This document shows, one piece after another, positions 9,298 to 18,516 of a DNA stretch of 64,000 bases. Made by a program: the position numbers and the translations under genes. This DNA comes from an uncultured Eubacteriales bacterium (GTDB lineage: Bacteria > Bacillota > Clostridia > Peptostreptococcales > Anaerovoracaceae), in the NCBI GenBank assembly GCA_910583765.1, contig CAJTYS010000005.1, positions 62,001 to 126,000 on the forward strand, read 5' to 3'. Position 1 is the stretch's first letter. Each line of letters starts with the position of its first letter. The notes beneath the pieces are model-generated. The model did not search any database, was not told where the DNA came from, and saw only the letters and a program-made list of their open reading frames with translations.

Positions 9298-10250
9298 AAC
9301 GGATTTTAGTGACAGGTGGAGCGGGCTTCATCGGTTCACACTTGTGCCGAAAATTAGTGGGAGAAGGACACGAAGTCGTGTGTGCGGACAATTTGTTCAC
9401 CGGATCAAAGAAAAACACACGGGCACTGTTGGAATGCGATAATTTTCAGTTCCTGCAGCACGATGTGGTTCAGGAACTGCAGGTGGAAGTAGATCGAATC
9501 TATAACTTAGCGTGTCCCGCCAGCCCGATCCATTATCAACGGGATCCCGTCAGGACCATGAAAACTTCGGTTCTGGGAGCATTGAACGCATTAGATTTGG
9601 CGAAGCGGGTTCACGGGCGAGTGTTGCAAGCCAGCACCAGCGAAGTTTATGGGGATCCGCAGGTGCATCCACAGCCGGAATCTTACTGGGGGAGCGTGAA
9701 CCCCATTGGAATCCGTTCCTGTTACGATGAAGGGAAAAGGGCGGCTGAGACGTTGTTTTTCGATTATCATCGACAGTACGGCACGGATGTGAAGGTGATT
9801 CGGATTTTCAACACTTACGGTCCCAACATGGACCCGAAGGACGGTAGGGTGGTTTCCAACTTTATCATACAGGCATTAAAGGGGGAAGATATCACCGTTT
9901 ACGGAGATGGGAGACAGACGCGGAGTTTTTGTTATGTAGATGACCTCGTGGAAGGCATGTTGCGCATGATGGAGAGTAGGGATGGATTCATCGGGCCGGT
10001 GAATTTGGGGAACCCTGGGGAATTTACCATGTTGGAGTTGGCAAAAAAAGTAATAGACCTGACCGGAAGCAAGTCCAAGGTTGTCCATTGCCCCCTGCCT
10101 CAAGATGACCCGACCCAAAGGAAGCCGGTAATCGACCTAGCGAAAAGAGAATTGGGCTGGGAGCCCAAAGTCTCGCTGGAAGAAGGCCTGAAAAAGACCA
10201 TTAGTTATTTTGAAGATGTGCTTAGTCACTCCTCTTCAATCAGGGATTAA
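9294..10250 (+). CDS. UDP-glucuronate decarboxylase (UDP-xylose synthase)
   Basis: Converts UDP-glucuronate to UDP-xylose through a 4-keto intermediate. An SDR of 318 residues with NAD motif GGAGFIGSH, the UXS signatures NLACPASPIHYQ and TSEVYGDPQ, the catalytic YDEGKR (YxxxK) and RIFNTYGPNM. ATG 9294 overlaps the ugd stop and is preferred to the in-frame start at 9120. Coupled to ugd, it strongly suggests UDP-xylose as an end product. A bifunctional or 4-keto-pentose-releasing relative cannot be excluded from sequence alone. Confidence 0.92.
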   Translation: MKRILVTGGAGFIGSHLCRKLVGEGHEVVCADNLFTGSKKNTRALLECDNFQFLQHDVVQELQVEVDRIYNLACPASPIHYQRDPVRTMKTSVLGALNALDLAKRVHGRVLQASTSEVYGDPQVHPQPESYWGSVNPIGIRSCYDEGKRAAETLFFDYHRQYGTDVKVIRIFNTYGPNMDPKDGRVVSNFIIQALKGEDITVYGDGRQTRSFCYVDDLVEGMLRMMESRDGFIGPVNLGNPGEFTMLELAKKVIDLTGSKSKVVHCPLPQDDPTQRKPVIDLAKRELGWEPKVSLEEGLKKTISYFEDVLSHSSSIRD

Positions 10251-10352
10251 AGCGAATCATTTGTAATATCTATTTGATATGCCTATAGGAGTCTCAAGCG
10301 ATGATCGTATGCTTTCTTTTAATTAAAAGTACATTTTAGTCTAAATATAGTG

Positions 10353-10358
10353 TATAAT
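10353..10358 (+). promoter_or_regulatory. Candidate -10 box upstream of the epimerase-like gene
   Basis: A perfect TATAAT in GTGTATAATGG lies in the 212-base gap after the UDP-xylose synthase gene, about 105 bases before the next start. No good -35 is seen at 16-18 bases, so the promoter is tentative. Confidence 0.4.
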
Positions 10359-10462
10359 GGTAAAAAATCGATTGGGTATTTATGATATTTTAGAATGATA
10401 GTTGGTTGCTTTGATTGAGCGATAATCATACAAGAATGTTTTACTTACAAGGAGTGACTACA

Positions 10463-11137
10463 ATGAGATTTGAGCTTATGGCATCTATGATGTGTGCCGA
10501 TTACGGACATTTAGAGCAGGAAATCAAGAATTTGGAAACAGGGGGGATCGACTCTTTTCATATTGATATTATGGATGGACGATATGTGGAAAATTTTGCT
10601 ATGTCTATGAATGACATGGCATACATAGCATCGGCAGCAAAGAAGCCTTTGGATGTGCATTTGATGATCGAGCATCCCAATAATCGGATCCAATTGTTTT
10701 TAAGGCATTTACGGCAGGGCGATACAGTTTATATCCATCCAGAAGCGGAATATCATCCTTCTACGACTTTGCAAAGAATTATAGATGCTGGCATGGTCCC
10801 AGGAATTGCGATCAACCCGGGAACCAGCATCGAAACTATACGTGAAATGCTGCGAATTGTGAAGAAGGTATTGGTAATGTCTGTAAACCCTGGTAATGCA
10901 GGGCAGATGTATCTACCCTATGTAGGGGAAAAAATCAACAAGCTGTTGCGATTAAAAGAAGAGATGGAAGTCCAAGTGTACTGGGATGGCGCATGCAGTG
11001 CGGATAAAATCAAGGAATTTGCGCCAAAAGGCATGAATGGCTTTGTTTTAGGAACGACTTTATTGTTCGGCAAAGCAGGCAGAACATATGGTGACATTCT
11101 ACATGAAATACGTAGTTATACAGACACTCTGGAGTAA
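10463..11137 (+). CDS. Ribulose-phosphate 3-epimerase-family protein
   Basis: A 224-residue TIM-barrel sugar-phosphate epimerase. It shows the Rpe pattern FHIDIMDGRYVENF, DVHLMIEHP, YIHPEAE, and VMSVNPGNAGQ, so the His and Asp residues of the metal-dependent epimerase are present. The usual FGG/GQKF-like motifs are altered, suggesting a specialised paralogue rather than housekeeping Rpe; D-allulose-6-phosphate-type epimerases are an alternative. ATG 10463 follows AAGGAG at ideal spacing; an upstream in-frame start at 10415 lacks one. Its place in a glycan cluster suggests it makes a sugar precursor. Confidence 0.8.
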   Translation: MRFELMASMMCADYGHLEQEIKNLETGGIDSFHIDIMDGRYVENFAMSMNDMAYIASAAKKPLDVHLMIEHPNNRIQLFLRHLRQGDTVYIHPEAEYHPSTTLQRIIDAGMVPGIAINPGTSIETIREMLRIVKKVLVMSVNPGNAGQMYLPYVGEKINKLLRLKEEMEVQVYWDGACSADKIKEFAPKGMNGFVLGTTLLFGKAGRTYGDILHEIRSYTDTLE

Positions 11138-11161
11138 AGGTGGCACAGAGAGGAGAACCAC

Positions 11162-12253
11162 ATGAAAACACTGGCACTCGTGATGATCGTAAAGAATGAA
11201 GAACGTTGTCTGGCACAATGCCTAGAGCGTGTAAAAAAAATGGTGGATAAAATTTATATCACCGATACTGGTTCCACGGATCGCACAAAGGCAATCGCAG
11301 AATCCTTTGGCGCAGTTGTCACAGATTACGTTTGGAAGCAGGATTTTGCTGATGCCAGGAACTTTTCCTTAGAACAGTCTGACTGTGACTGGAACCTAGT
11401 TTTAGACGCAGATGAATATTTATTAGAAGGTTCCCGAGAGAGCCTCTATGATTTCATGGAACATACCAATCAGATCGGTGCCATAGAGCGGCAAGACCTT
11501 TACGTGGAAGGCGTTGTAAATGGTAAAGAACAAATAGGCGCTATGTATAGCTGGACCACAAGACTGCTGCCGAAGGGCATCAAATATCAAGGTCGGATTC
11601 ATGAGCAGGTCGATTCGGACTTTCCGATCATACCTGTGCCGCTTTTATTTGAACATGATGGATATTTGCAGGCTGGAAAGGGCGAACGAAACCTAGCGAT
11701 TTTACAAGAAGAATTGCACCTCCATCCCGATGACTCTTACCTACTGTTTCAAGTGGGGCAAACGCTGCGCGGACTAGAGCGTCATAAAGAGGCGTGCGCT
11801 TATTATGCGCGGTTTTATGAAAAGGTGCCTTCCAATGGAGCTGGATATCGTACAGGTGGAATCATATCTTGGCTTTACAGTTTGATTGAAACGCAGGATT
11901 ACGCCACGGCGTTGTCGATTGTGAAAAAAGAAGCGTCTGTGCTTGATCAATATGCGGATTTCCATTTCGCCTGTGGGATTTTATTTATGAAGGCGATTCA
12001 GACAGACACAGAAAAATATATCGAGTATCTTCCATGTATTGAGAAATCTTATTTAAGGTGTCTAGAAATTGGTGAAGTGCCGTTGGATGAGGGCGTATAT
12101 GGTTGTGGTTCATTTAAGGCTGCGCATAATTTAGGTGCTTGGTATGAAGTGTCAGGTAATTTACCCAAGGCTTTAGAATGTTATAGATTTGCGGCAAATT
12201 ATGAATACGCGCCATCCGTGGAGCGGCTGAAAAATTTGGAAAACATGATATAA
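11162..12253 (+). CDS. GT2 glycosyltransferase with TPR-like C terminus
   Basis: A 363-residue protein opening with a GT2 domain: LALVMIVKNEE, DTGSTDRT, and the DxD-type VLDADEYL near residues 82-89. FADARNF and RIHEQV are typical of the SunS-like GT2 subfamily. The C-terminal half is helical with TPR-like helices. It is clearly related to the protein at 18517. The start follows GAGAGGAG. Such proteins glycosylate peptides, flagellin or surface polymers; the acceptor here is not known. Confidence 0.85.
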   Translation: MKTLALVMIVKNEERCLAQCLERVKKMVDKIYITDTGSTDRTKAIAESFGAVVTDYVWKQDFADARNFSLEQSDCDWNLVLDADEYLLEGSRESLYDFMEHTNQIGAIERQDLYVEGVVNGKEQIGAMYSWTTRLLPKGIKYQGRIHEQVDSDFPIIPVPLLFEHDGYLQAGKGERNLAILQEELHLHPDDSYLLFQVGQTLRGLERHKEACAYYARFYEKVPSNGAGYRTGGIISWLYSLIETQDYATALSIVKKEASVLDQYADFHFACGILFMKAIQTDTEKYIEYLPCIEKSYLRCLEIGEVPLDEGVYGCGSFKAAHNLGAWYEVSGNLPKALECYRFAANYEYAPSVERLKNLENMI

Positions 12254-12259
12254 GGACAG

Positions 12260-13618
12260 GTGAGCATAAAAGGATGGATAAGAATGAGAAGCAGTGAGAA
12301 AAAGCAGGCGGACAATCTAGTTGAATCACTTGAGAACACACATGGACAAATCAAGGCGGCAATCGAAAGAAAAGATCAAATGGCAGCCATGTCATTGTTA
12401 GGAGATTGTCAGAACATAGCGATTTCTCTCGGTCATTTGATCGAGCAAGCAGAAGGTGAAGGCCTGCCAATCATTGGGACATTAGAAGAGTATTGTGAAA
12501 AGATTTATCAAGTTTATGAGGAAGTTAATGTAAATCGAATTCCTGACGCAGAGACAATGGGCCAGATTTTGCTCCGATTTTTTTCAAAAATTCAAGATGG
12601 ACTGGAGCGTGATCTAAAAGTACGTCTAGAAGTTGTGTTTTTTCCATATAAAGCAGCCATGTGGGATAGCTTAGAGAGTGTATGGCAAGCAGCGGAGGAA
12701 GACCCCAACTGCGATGCTTATGTGGTACCCATTCCTTATTATGACAAGAATCCAGATGGAAGCTTTGCTGAAATGCATTATGAAGGAGATTTGTATCCAG
12801 ATTACGTGCCGATACTAGGCTATGAAGAGTACGATTTTGAAAGCCGAAATCCGGATATGATTTTTATTCATAATCCGTATGACCAATGCAATCACATGAC
12901 CAGCGTGCCCCTGCGTTTTTACGCTAAGAATCTAAAAAAATACACAAAACAATTAATCTATATACCATATTTTATTTTGGATGAGTCTGGATTAGATAAT
13001 CTTGATGTGATGGAAGACTTTTGTATGCTCCCTGCCGTATTGCATGCTGACAAGGTTATTGTGCAATCGGAGGCTATGAGGCAGGCATACATCAATGTTA
13101 TGCTGCGATGTTTTGGGGAGGATTCTCGAACGTATTGGGAGAAAAAAATCTTTGGTATTGGCTCTCCTAAAATAGATAAATTGTTGAACACTGAAATAGC
13201 GGATCTTAAAATCCCAAAAGATTGGCAGACAAAAATTCGAAAGCCATCAGGGGGACAGAAAAAGGTGATCCTGTACAATACTAGTGTAAATGCCCTGCTC
13301 CATCATGAAGAACAAATGTTGAAAAAGATGGAACGGGTCTTTCTGACCTTCAAAGAGCATCGGGATGAAGTGACTTTGCTGTGGCGGCCACATCCATTGA
13401 TGCAGACTGCGGTCGAATCTATGCATCCAGAATTAAGAGAGAACTATGAAAAACTAGTGGGTTGGTACAAAGAAGAAGACTGGGGTATCTATGATGATTC
13501 TGCTGATTTAGATCGAGCGCTAGTTTTGAGTGATGGATATTATGGTGATCATAGCTCGCTCGTGCAGTTATGTAATGAAATTGGAATGCCAGTCATGATA
13601 CAGAATGCGGATGTATAG
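12260..13618 (+). CDS. CDP-glycerol glycerophosphotransferase-like protein
   Basis: A 452-residue protein. A helical N-terminal segment is followed by a two-lobed GT-B-like region: LEVVFFPYKAAMWDS, PIPYYDKNPDG, IYIPYF and a later lobe with LLWRPHPL and GDHSSLVQLC. The RPHP and GDxSS motifs are those of the TagB/TagF glycerophosphotransferase family. GTG 12260 or ATG 12284 could be the start. It follows the GT2 gene by six bases, so it is the last gene of this operon before a strong hairpin. Whether it transfers glycerol phosphate is inferred from family only. Confidence 0.75.
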   Translation: MSIKGWIRMRSSEKKQADNLVESLENTHGQIKAAIERKDQMAAMSLLGDCQNIAISLGHLIEQAEGEGLPIIGTLEEYCEKIYQVYEEVNVNRIPDAETMGQILLRFFSKIQDGLERDLKVRLEVVFFPYKAAMWDSLESVWQAAEEDPNCDAYVVPIPYYDKNPDGSFAEMHYEGDLYPDYVPILGYEEYDFESRNPDMIFIHNPYDQCNHMTSVPLRFYAKNLKKYTKQLIYIPYFILDESGLDNLDVMEDFCMLPAVLHADKVIVQSEAMRQAYINVMLRCFGEDSRTYWEKKIFGIGSPKIDKLLNTEIADLKIPKDWQTKIRKPSGGQKKVILYNTSVNALLHHEEQMLKKMERVFLTFKEHRDEVTLLWRPHPLMQTAVESMHPELRENYEKLVGWYKEEDWGIYDDSADLDRALVLSDGYYGDHSSLVQLCNEIGMPVMIQNADV

Positions 13619-13682
13619 AGAGTGATTATGATAAAAGGCATGAAAAGAATTTTTACAAAGTTGAAACATTAATGCGTGAAAC

Positions 13683-13727
13683 AAGGCTCATTTCCACAGG
13701 AAACCTCCTAGTGCGGAAATGAGCCTT
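13683..13727. terminator. Hairpin terminator between convergent genes
   Basis: A 13-bp perfect stem (AAGGCTCATTTCC paired with GGAAATGAGCCTT) lies between the convergent gene ends at 13618 and 13769. It can serve both strands, although there is no long T run on either side. Confidence 0.65.
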
Positions 13728-13768
13728 TCCAATATAGAAAGTGGTGAAGAAAGCACAGTGTTCAGCCA

Positions 13769-14113
13769 CTATTCTGCTTTTTTGAATTTTTCACTCACAG
13801 ATAGCAATGCCTCTGTAGTGGCAAGGATGACCTGGAGCTGTTTCTCATCGCAATGAGTCAGTAGGCGGTCTATTTTTTGATAAGTATCATCGGTCACGTC
13901 CCGATCCGGATACATCACCATGTCTGCCGATATATTGAAATAATGTATCGATCTCTCAAAAATTTCGTAGCTTGGGAGATTGCGGAAGCGTTCCAAGTCT
14001 TTTAAATACGATACGGAAATATCAAGCCTTTCTGCCAGCTCTTCTTGGGTAAGCTTGCGATCCGTTCGTGCGTTTTTCAGTACAGTGCCGAACTGCTGTG
14101 GATAAAGAGCCAT
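13769..14113 (-). CDS. XRE-family helix-turn-helix regulator
   Basis: A 114-residue DNA-binding protein. The HTH spans about residues 8-62: FGTVLKNARTDRKLTQEELA then ISVSYLKDLERFRNLPS, which is the XRE/Cro pattern. The rest is a short helical tail with no recognised effector domain. The ATG at 14113 is preceded on the minus strand by GGAGGTGA; the open frame continues upstream but lacks a matching site. A duplicated sequence with inverted repeats lies just upstream and could be its operator. Its targets are unknown. Confidence 0.85.
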   Translation of the reverse strand: MALYPQQFGTVLKNARTDRKLTQEELAERLDISVSYLKDLERFRNLPSYEIFERSIHYFNISADMVMYPDRDVTDDTYQKIDRLLTHCDEKQLQVILATTEALLSVSEKFKKAE

Positions 14114-14134
14114 AAAAATCACCTCCATATTAAT

Positions 14135-14441
14135 ATGATAGCGACAGATAGGGCAAATGTAAAGATAGGAACCTGTCTTAATTTGTAGCAAAATGTCTAG
14201 ATTTGTGACAGGTGGATTAGAAGATTTTCAGCCTTCATCAAAAGTATGGTTGATCAAAGCTTGAGCGCCATCTATGTATGCAGCAATTTGAGTGAATATG
14301 ATTCCATAATGGTATAATGCAAATCAAGATTTTAGATCATGCATAAATGGTCATGTACGTAACTATGATAGAGCCATGTCAAACGAATGTAAAGATAGTA
14401 AACTGTATCAATTTATTACAAAATGTATATATCTTGTAATA
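14135..14441. repeat. Imperfect 70-bp direct repeat upstream of the XRE gene
   Basis: Bases 14135-14204 and 14365-14434 align without gaps at roughly 73 percent identity by eye, sharing AATGTAAAGATAG and CAAAATGT blocks, 230 bases apart. The first copy contains the inverted pair ACCTGTC/GACAGGT; the second contains the 9-bp inverted pair TTATTACAA/TTGTAATAA. These look like diverged operator regions. The rest of the 14114-14891 gap is AT-rich and holds no gene I can support. Confidence 0.5.
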
Positions 14442-14659
14442 AAGCAAATAAATATGATTTTCGACAAGATTCGACGAAGTATGGTGCAGCCATATGGCAT
14501 AGCTGAATCTATGAAATTATAATAACTAAAATATCTATTCAACAATTTCGAGAATGTATAATTAAAGAATCCAGCTCAGATAAAATTTGATAATTAGCTA
14601 TAAGATAAAAGCACGAGTAATACAAAATGCAGTTGATATTCTAGGGATGCAAGAGGTTA

Positions 14660-14688
14660 TTCGTCTAGTGTAGTGTCTGTATTATAAT
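14660..14688 (+). promoter_or_regulatory. Candidate promoter for the YARHG membrane protein
   Basis: TTCGTC, 17 bases, then TATAAT at 14683-14688, about 200 bases ahead of the ATG at 14892. The -10 is perfect and the -35 is weak. Confidence 0.45.
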
Positions 14689-14891
14689 TAGTCGAATTGA
14701 TCTTCCATAGAAAACGATCCGCAACATAAATTAGGTTGGAGACATTTTATAAAGGAATGGGCTAAATCCAGGACAAGAAAAAAGAAGCTAAAAACGAAAT
14801 AAAGGCTTCATAGAATTTAAACAAAGAAAATTTGGGGCAAGGCAGCAACAACTAAAAAATCCGAAAATGCGTACAGAAGGAGGTTAAACAT

Positions 14892-17183
14892 ATGGAAATG
14901 TTTGGAATAGCAATGATTTTGATTGTAGTAGTACTTGTTGGTGTGGAAGCTAGTTTGGGAATTGGCCTTTGTTTTGGTTCAATTAATCCCACCAAGTGGA
15001 AAAAAGGTTTATTGACTGCAACAGCCACTTATTGGGGGCTTGTTCTTGGTGCGGGAATAGGATTTCTTTTTTCTAACATCAGTCTATTTGAAATGGATAT
15101 AGCACCACTCATTATTTGTGCATTAATAGGTGTAATAATTTTTCCAATTCTGACTTACTGTGTACCGGGTGTGAATCGCTTTGTGGTAGGATTTTTGGTA
15201 ACGATGAAACTGACCAGTATATTGATGGGTGTAATCCTGCGTTCAGGAGGTATGGGTGAAGATACCATAACTGCGATGATCGTGGCTCCTCTGGTTGTTG
15301 GCATCATAGGCGGTGTTGCTTTGGCTGCGTGGACTTCTATGAAAGTCAGTGCGTTTATTTATGCGTGCGCATTTATTGGAGCTGCGCAGCTTGCGCCGCT
15401 TATCTCGGAGTTGATAGGATATTTGCAGGCAGGTATTACAGGGGACATGTCATATGCTTTTGACGTATTCAGTTTAATTGAGCTGCTATTTAATATTGAA
15501 ATTGCCGATATATGGATTTTGTTGTCAATGATCATTTTGATGTTCTTTGGCATACGCAGACAATGGAAATCATTGAAAGCGCAGCAGATTTCACCAGATA
15601 CACCGTTAATCGTTTATGAAACAACGAATAAAGAAGAGCATGGAAAAATCTATGTGAAAGATGGAAAGACTGGGCAAGTCCGGTCGAAAGAAGCTACGCA
15701 TCAAGATTATGCATCTGGCAAAGTGCAAGTTGAAAATTTTGATACTAATACAAATGATAGAAATTTGATTGAGGATAAAGTGGGTGACTTTAACAGGGTG
15801 AAAGAAAAATGGGAGCAATTAGAGCATCCATTAAAAGCGGCGATTCTTAAAGATAAAATTTTAGCTGCGATACCTGTCATTTATTATTTTCTTCTTGATC
15901 CTCTGCTTGGAAAATATGGAATGAATGTGGTGTTTTGGTATGTTGACGGCATTTTAAGGTATTGTGTAATTGCGTGTTTTGTTTATGCGGTGTATAATTG
16001 CGGCAAATGGCTATGTGTGATCTGGCCAGCTACATATATGATAAGTTATTTAATTATGTGGAATGCGGCTCTTTTGCAATTCACTTCTCTCATGGATTGG
16101 GTACAGTTTTTAGCTTATTTTGCAGTTTGGCCTCTGACAGCTTTCATAAAGGGAAATACAAAATCACAAATCGTAGGAAGCATGAGTTCGCTAATGATTA
16201 CGATTTTAGTATTTGAAATTCTGCTGAAGTATCTTTTTTATCACGAAATTTATATTGATATGGGATACATTCTTTCAGTATTTGCGGCAATGATAACAAC
16301 TTATATATTGCAAAAATATTATGGAACGAATTTGATAAAAGGAGTTTCACGAAAAACGATTGTAGGGGCATTCATCTTTTTCATAGGATTTCCACTAGTG
16401 GTTGGAATTGGATGCCACTGGTACTTTATGAGTTCTTATTCAGATGAAGGAGATGCTGCATTGCAGGATGAACAGAATAATATTGAAAGAGAATCTGAAC
16501 AGGGAGAAACCGACTATATTGAGCAAGAATGGGCGAATACGGATTATGTTTTGCCAAACAGCGATACAAGGATATTGACAAGCGGCGATTTGGAAGGGCT
16601 TACAGATGACCAATTGCGCATTGCTAGAAATGAAATTTTCGCACGAAAGGGAAGGCGGTTTTCCGAATCAAATTTGCAAGAGTATTTTAACTCGAAGTCG
16701 TGGTATTACGGAGAGATTTTGCCCGAAGACTTTGACGAAATGTCACTGTCTGACATTGAGCGGGATAATGTAAAGGCGATTCAGTATCAAGAAGGGGATT
16801 TAACAGATGTGATGAACCGAAGTTTTAAAATGATTGGAATGACTTATAGTGAAATAGAAGACAAGTATGGCTCCTTAGCGAATGGGGCAGAAAAAGGATA
16901 TCCTGGTAGTGGTGGCAGCGCATCTTATGCGGTGGGAGATACTGGTTTATATGCGTTTTTTTCTGACGATGTTTGTACTGCGGTCGAAGGACTTCCTAGT
17001 GCGTTCTTTTATAATGTAGATGATGATCTTACACTGGAAGAATTATCAGAAATTTTAGGAAGGGAGATCCAGGCGAGTGGTAGTTACGATTATATTGAAG
17101 TGTCCGATGGTAACTGGATGACAATCGGATACCGTGAATCTCAGAGGATTATGTGGGTGCGCTATACGGAACCGAAGGAATAG
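14892..17183 (+). CDS. Polytopic membrane protein with extracytoplasmic YARHG domain
   Basis: A 763-residue protein behind AGAAGGAGG. The first 230 residues contain several hydrophobic helices; a hydrophilic loop (about 230-320) is followed by a second membrane block to about residue 515. The soluble C terminus contains a YARHG domain (LRIARNEIFARKGRRF, YFNSKSWY) at about 570-640 and then a small unrecognised domain. YARHG domains are usually surface-exposed in Firmicutes. It stands alone between the XRE gene and flagellin, with AT-rich composition. The function is unknown. Confidence 0.75.
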   Translation: MEMFGIAMILIVVVLVGVEASLGIGLCFGSINPTKWKKGLLTATATYWGLVLGAGIGFLFSNISLFEMDIAPLIICALIGVIIFPILTYCVPGVNRFVVGFLVTMKLTSILMGVILRSGGMGEDTITAMIVAPLVVGIIGGVALAAWTSMKVSAFIYACAFIGAAQLAPLISELIGYLQAGITGDMSYAFDVFSLIELLFNIEIADIWILLSMIILMFFGIRRQWKSLKAQQISPDTPLIVYETTNKEEHGKIYVKDGKTGQVRSKEATHQDYASGKVQVENFDTNTNDRNLIEDKVGDFNRVKEKWEQLEHPLKAAILKDKILAAIPVIYYFLLDPLLGKYGMNVVFWYVDGILRYCVIACFVYAVYNCGKWLCVIWPATYMISYLIMWNAALLQFTSLMDWVQFLAYFAVWPLTAFIKGNTKSQIVGSMSSLMITILVFEILLKYLFYHEIYIDMGYILSVFAAMITTYILQKYYGTNLIKGVSRKTIVGAFIFFIGFPLVVGIGCHWYFMSSYSDEGDAALQDEQNNIERESEQGETDYIEQEWANTDYVLPNSDTRILTSGDLEGLTDDQLRIARNEIFARKGRRFSESNLQEYFNSKSWYYGEILPEDFDEMSLSDIERDNVKAIQYQEGDLTDVMNRSFKMIGMTYSEIEDKYGSLANGAEKGYPGSGGSASYAVGDTGLYAFFSDDVCTAVEGLPSAFFYNVDDDLTLEELSEILGREIQASGSYDYIEVSDGNWMTIGYRESQRIMWVRYTEPKE

Positions 17184-17363
17184 ATACATACAAGTGTTGG
17201 CAGAATAGCAATGACATGTATCTAGTGGTACTTTCATAGCAAGGTGCGTTATATAAGAGATTTATGAACTCTGGAACTGAAGGTTTTGACACATTAAAAA
17301 ACTGTTTTTGAGTTTCAATAGATGGATTTTATAGTTGCAACTAAAAAATTTCAAAAATCCTCT

Positions 17364-17390
17364 TAAGTCCCCCGCCCCACCAGCCGATAA
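17364..17390 (+). promoter_or_regulatory. Sigma-D (sigma-28) flagellin promoter
   Basis: TAAG at 17364-17367, 15 bases, then GCCGATAA at 17383-17390. This matches the sigma-D/FliA consensus TAAA-N15-GCCGATAA closely and sits about 157 bases ahead of the flagellin start. The upstream part of the gap (17184-17363) shows nothing else I can support. Confidence 0.85.
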
Positions 17391-17500
17391 TATAAGTGTG
17401 AAAAATAAAACGACATTTTCACAGCAACAAAATGATTTCAATTGCCTAATCCAATTCAGGCAATCGAAATAAATAATAACTTATTTCAATTAAATTTGTA

Positions 17501-17540
17501 GGGAGAAGAGAGGAACTCTCCCGAAACTTACCAAGGAGGT
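17501..17540 (+). promoter_or_regulatory. CsrA-like hairpin and Shine-Dalgarno in the flagellin leader
   Basis: GGGAGA pairs with TCTCCC (17501-17506 with 17517-17522), presenting AGAGGA in the loop; a second GGA lies in the AAGGAGG ribosome binding site at 17533-17539. This two-site layout is that of the Bacillus hag leader bound by CsrA. A further hairpin (ATTGCCT/AGGCAAT) lies upstream around 17440-17470. Confidence 0.6.
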
Positions 17541-17546
17541 AAAACC

Positions 17547-18407
17547 ATGAGAATCCAACATAATATTCCAGCGATTAGTTCACACAGAAACTTAACGAAC
17601 AACAACAGCGCTCTGACAAAGAACCTGGAAAAACTGTCATCCGGCTACAGAATCAATCGTGCGGGCGATGATGCGGCAGGTCTGGCTATTTCCGAAAAGA
17701 TGAGAGCACAGACCACTGGTCTGGCAGCTGCTCAGAAGAACGCAGAAGACGGTGTGTCCCTGGTACAGACCGCAGAAGGCGCACTGACAGAAGTACACTC
17801 CATGCTGAACAGGATGGTTGACTTGGCTGTTCAGTCTGCAAACGGTACTTACAGTTCTGCGAACCGTGCAGAGATGCAGAAGGAAATCAAAGCATTGTTC
17901 ACTGAAATTGATAGAATCGGGCAGGCTTCTAACTTCAATGGAACTAAGTTGTTTGATGGTAGCACTGATAGTCTCAAGTTACATGTAGGTGAAACAGGTG
18001 ATGACTTTAACACTATCACGGTTACCCTTAATGTTATGGCTAGTAACAGCATGATGGCAGTAGCAAGTGGACAGACTCAGCCAAGTGCAGTTAGTGCTAA
18101 TACACAGGTTAACATTGAAACTGCCGCTTCTGCTAAAGCTTCTATTTCTGTAATCAATGCGATTATTGATGGTATTTCATCCATGCGTTCAGACTTTGGA
18201 GCTCTGCAGAATCGTTTGGAACACACAATCAACAACTTGAGCGTTCAGAATGAAAACATTACAGCTGCTGAAAGCAGAATCCGTGATGTAGACATGGCGA
18301 AAGAAATGATGGCTTACACCAAGAATAATATTCTGGTACAGGCTTCTCAGGCTATGCTGGCTCAGGCTAACCAGGTTCCACAGGGTGTACTGCAGTTGTT
18401 ACAGTAA
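17547..18407 (+). CDS. fliC: Flagellin
   Basis: The filament subunit, 286 residues. The conserved N-terminal D0/D1 region (MRIQHNIPAISSHRN, LEKLSSGYRINRAGDDAAGL) and C-terminal region (ESRIRDVDMAKEM, ILVQASQAMLAQANQ, ending VLQLLQ) are both intact, with a short variable centre of the Hag type lacking large D2/D3 domains. It has a sigma-D promoter, a long structured leader, AAGGAGG and a strong terminator, so it can be transcribed alone at high level. The Ser/Thr-rich centre and the glycosyltransferases immediately downstream suggest O-glycosylation. Confidence 0.97.
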   Translation: MRIQHNIPAISSHRNLTNNNSALTKNLEKLSSGYRINRAGDDAAGLAISEKMRAQTTGLAAAQKNAEDGVSLVQTAEGALTEVHSMLNRMVDLAVQSANGTYSSANRAEMQKEIKALFTEIDRIGQASNFNGTKLFDGSTDSLKLHVGETGDDFNTITVTLNVMASNSMMAVASGQTQPSAVSANTQVNIETAASAKASISVINAIIDGISSMRSDFGALQNRLEHTINNLSVQNENITAAESRIRDVDMAKEMMAYTKNNILVQASQAMLAQANQVPQGVLQLLQ

Positions 18408-18445
18408 CGCTTATTGCGAGTGAACCTATTATTCTCATGAACAGA

Positions 18446-18476
18446 AAGGGCCGGACCAAATTGGTCCGGCCCTTTT
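18446..18476 (+). terminator. Flagellin terminator
   Basis: A GC-rich stem AAAGGGCCGGACC/GGTCCGGCCCTTT followed by TTTT, about 40 bases after the flagellin stop. Expression of the next gene may rely on read-through, as I see no promoter between 18477 and 18516. Confidence 0.93.
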
Positions 18477-18516
18477 ACTATATAAATTTCATAGAGTGAA
18501 ATAAGGAAATGACAAA

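Noticed and set aside
13628..13672. 14-codon ORF (MIKGMKRIFTKLKH) after the glycerophosphotransferase-like gene
   Set aside because: It is very short, with a weak ribosome binding site and no supporting context; probably chance.
14664..14676. 13-base match CTAGTGTAGTGTC shared with 49954-49966
   Set aside because: Matches of this length are expected by chance in a 64-kb window; flanks do not match.
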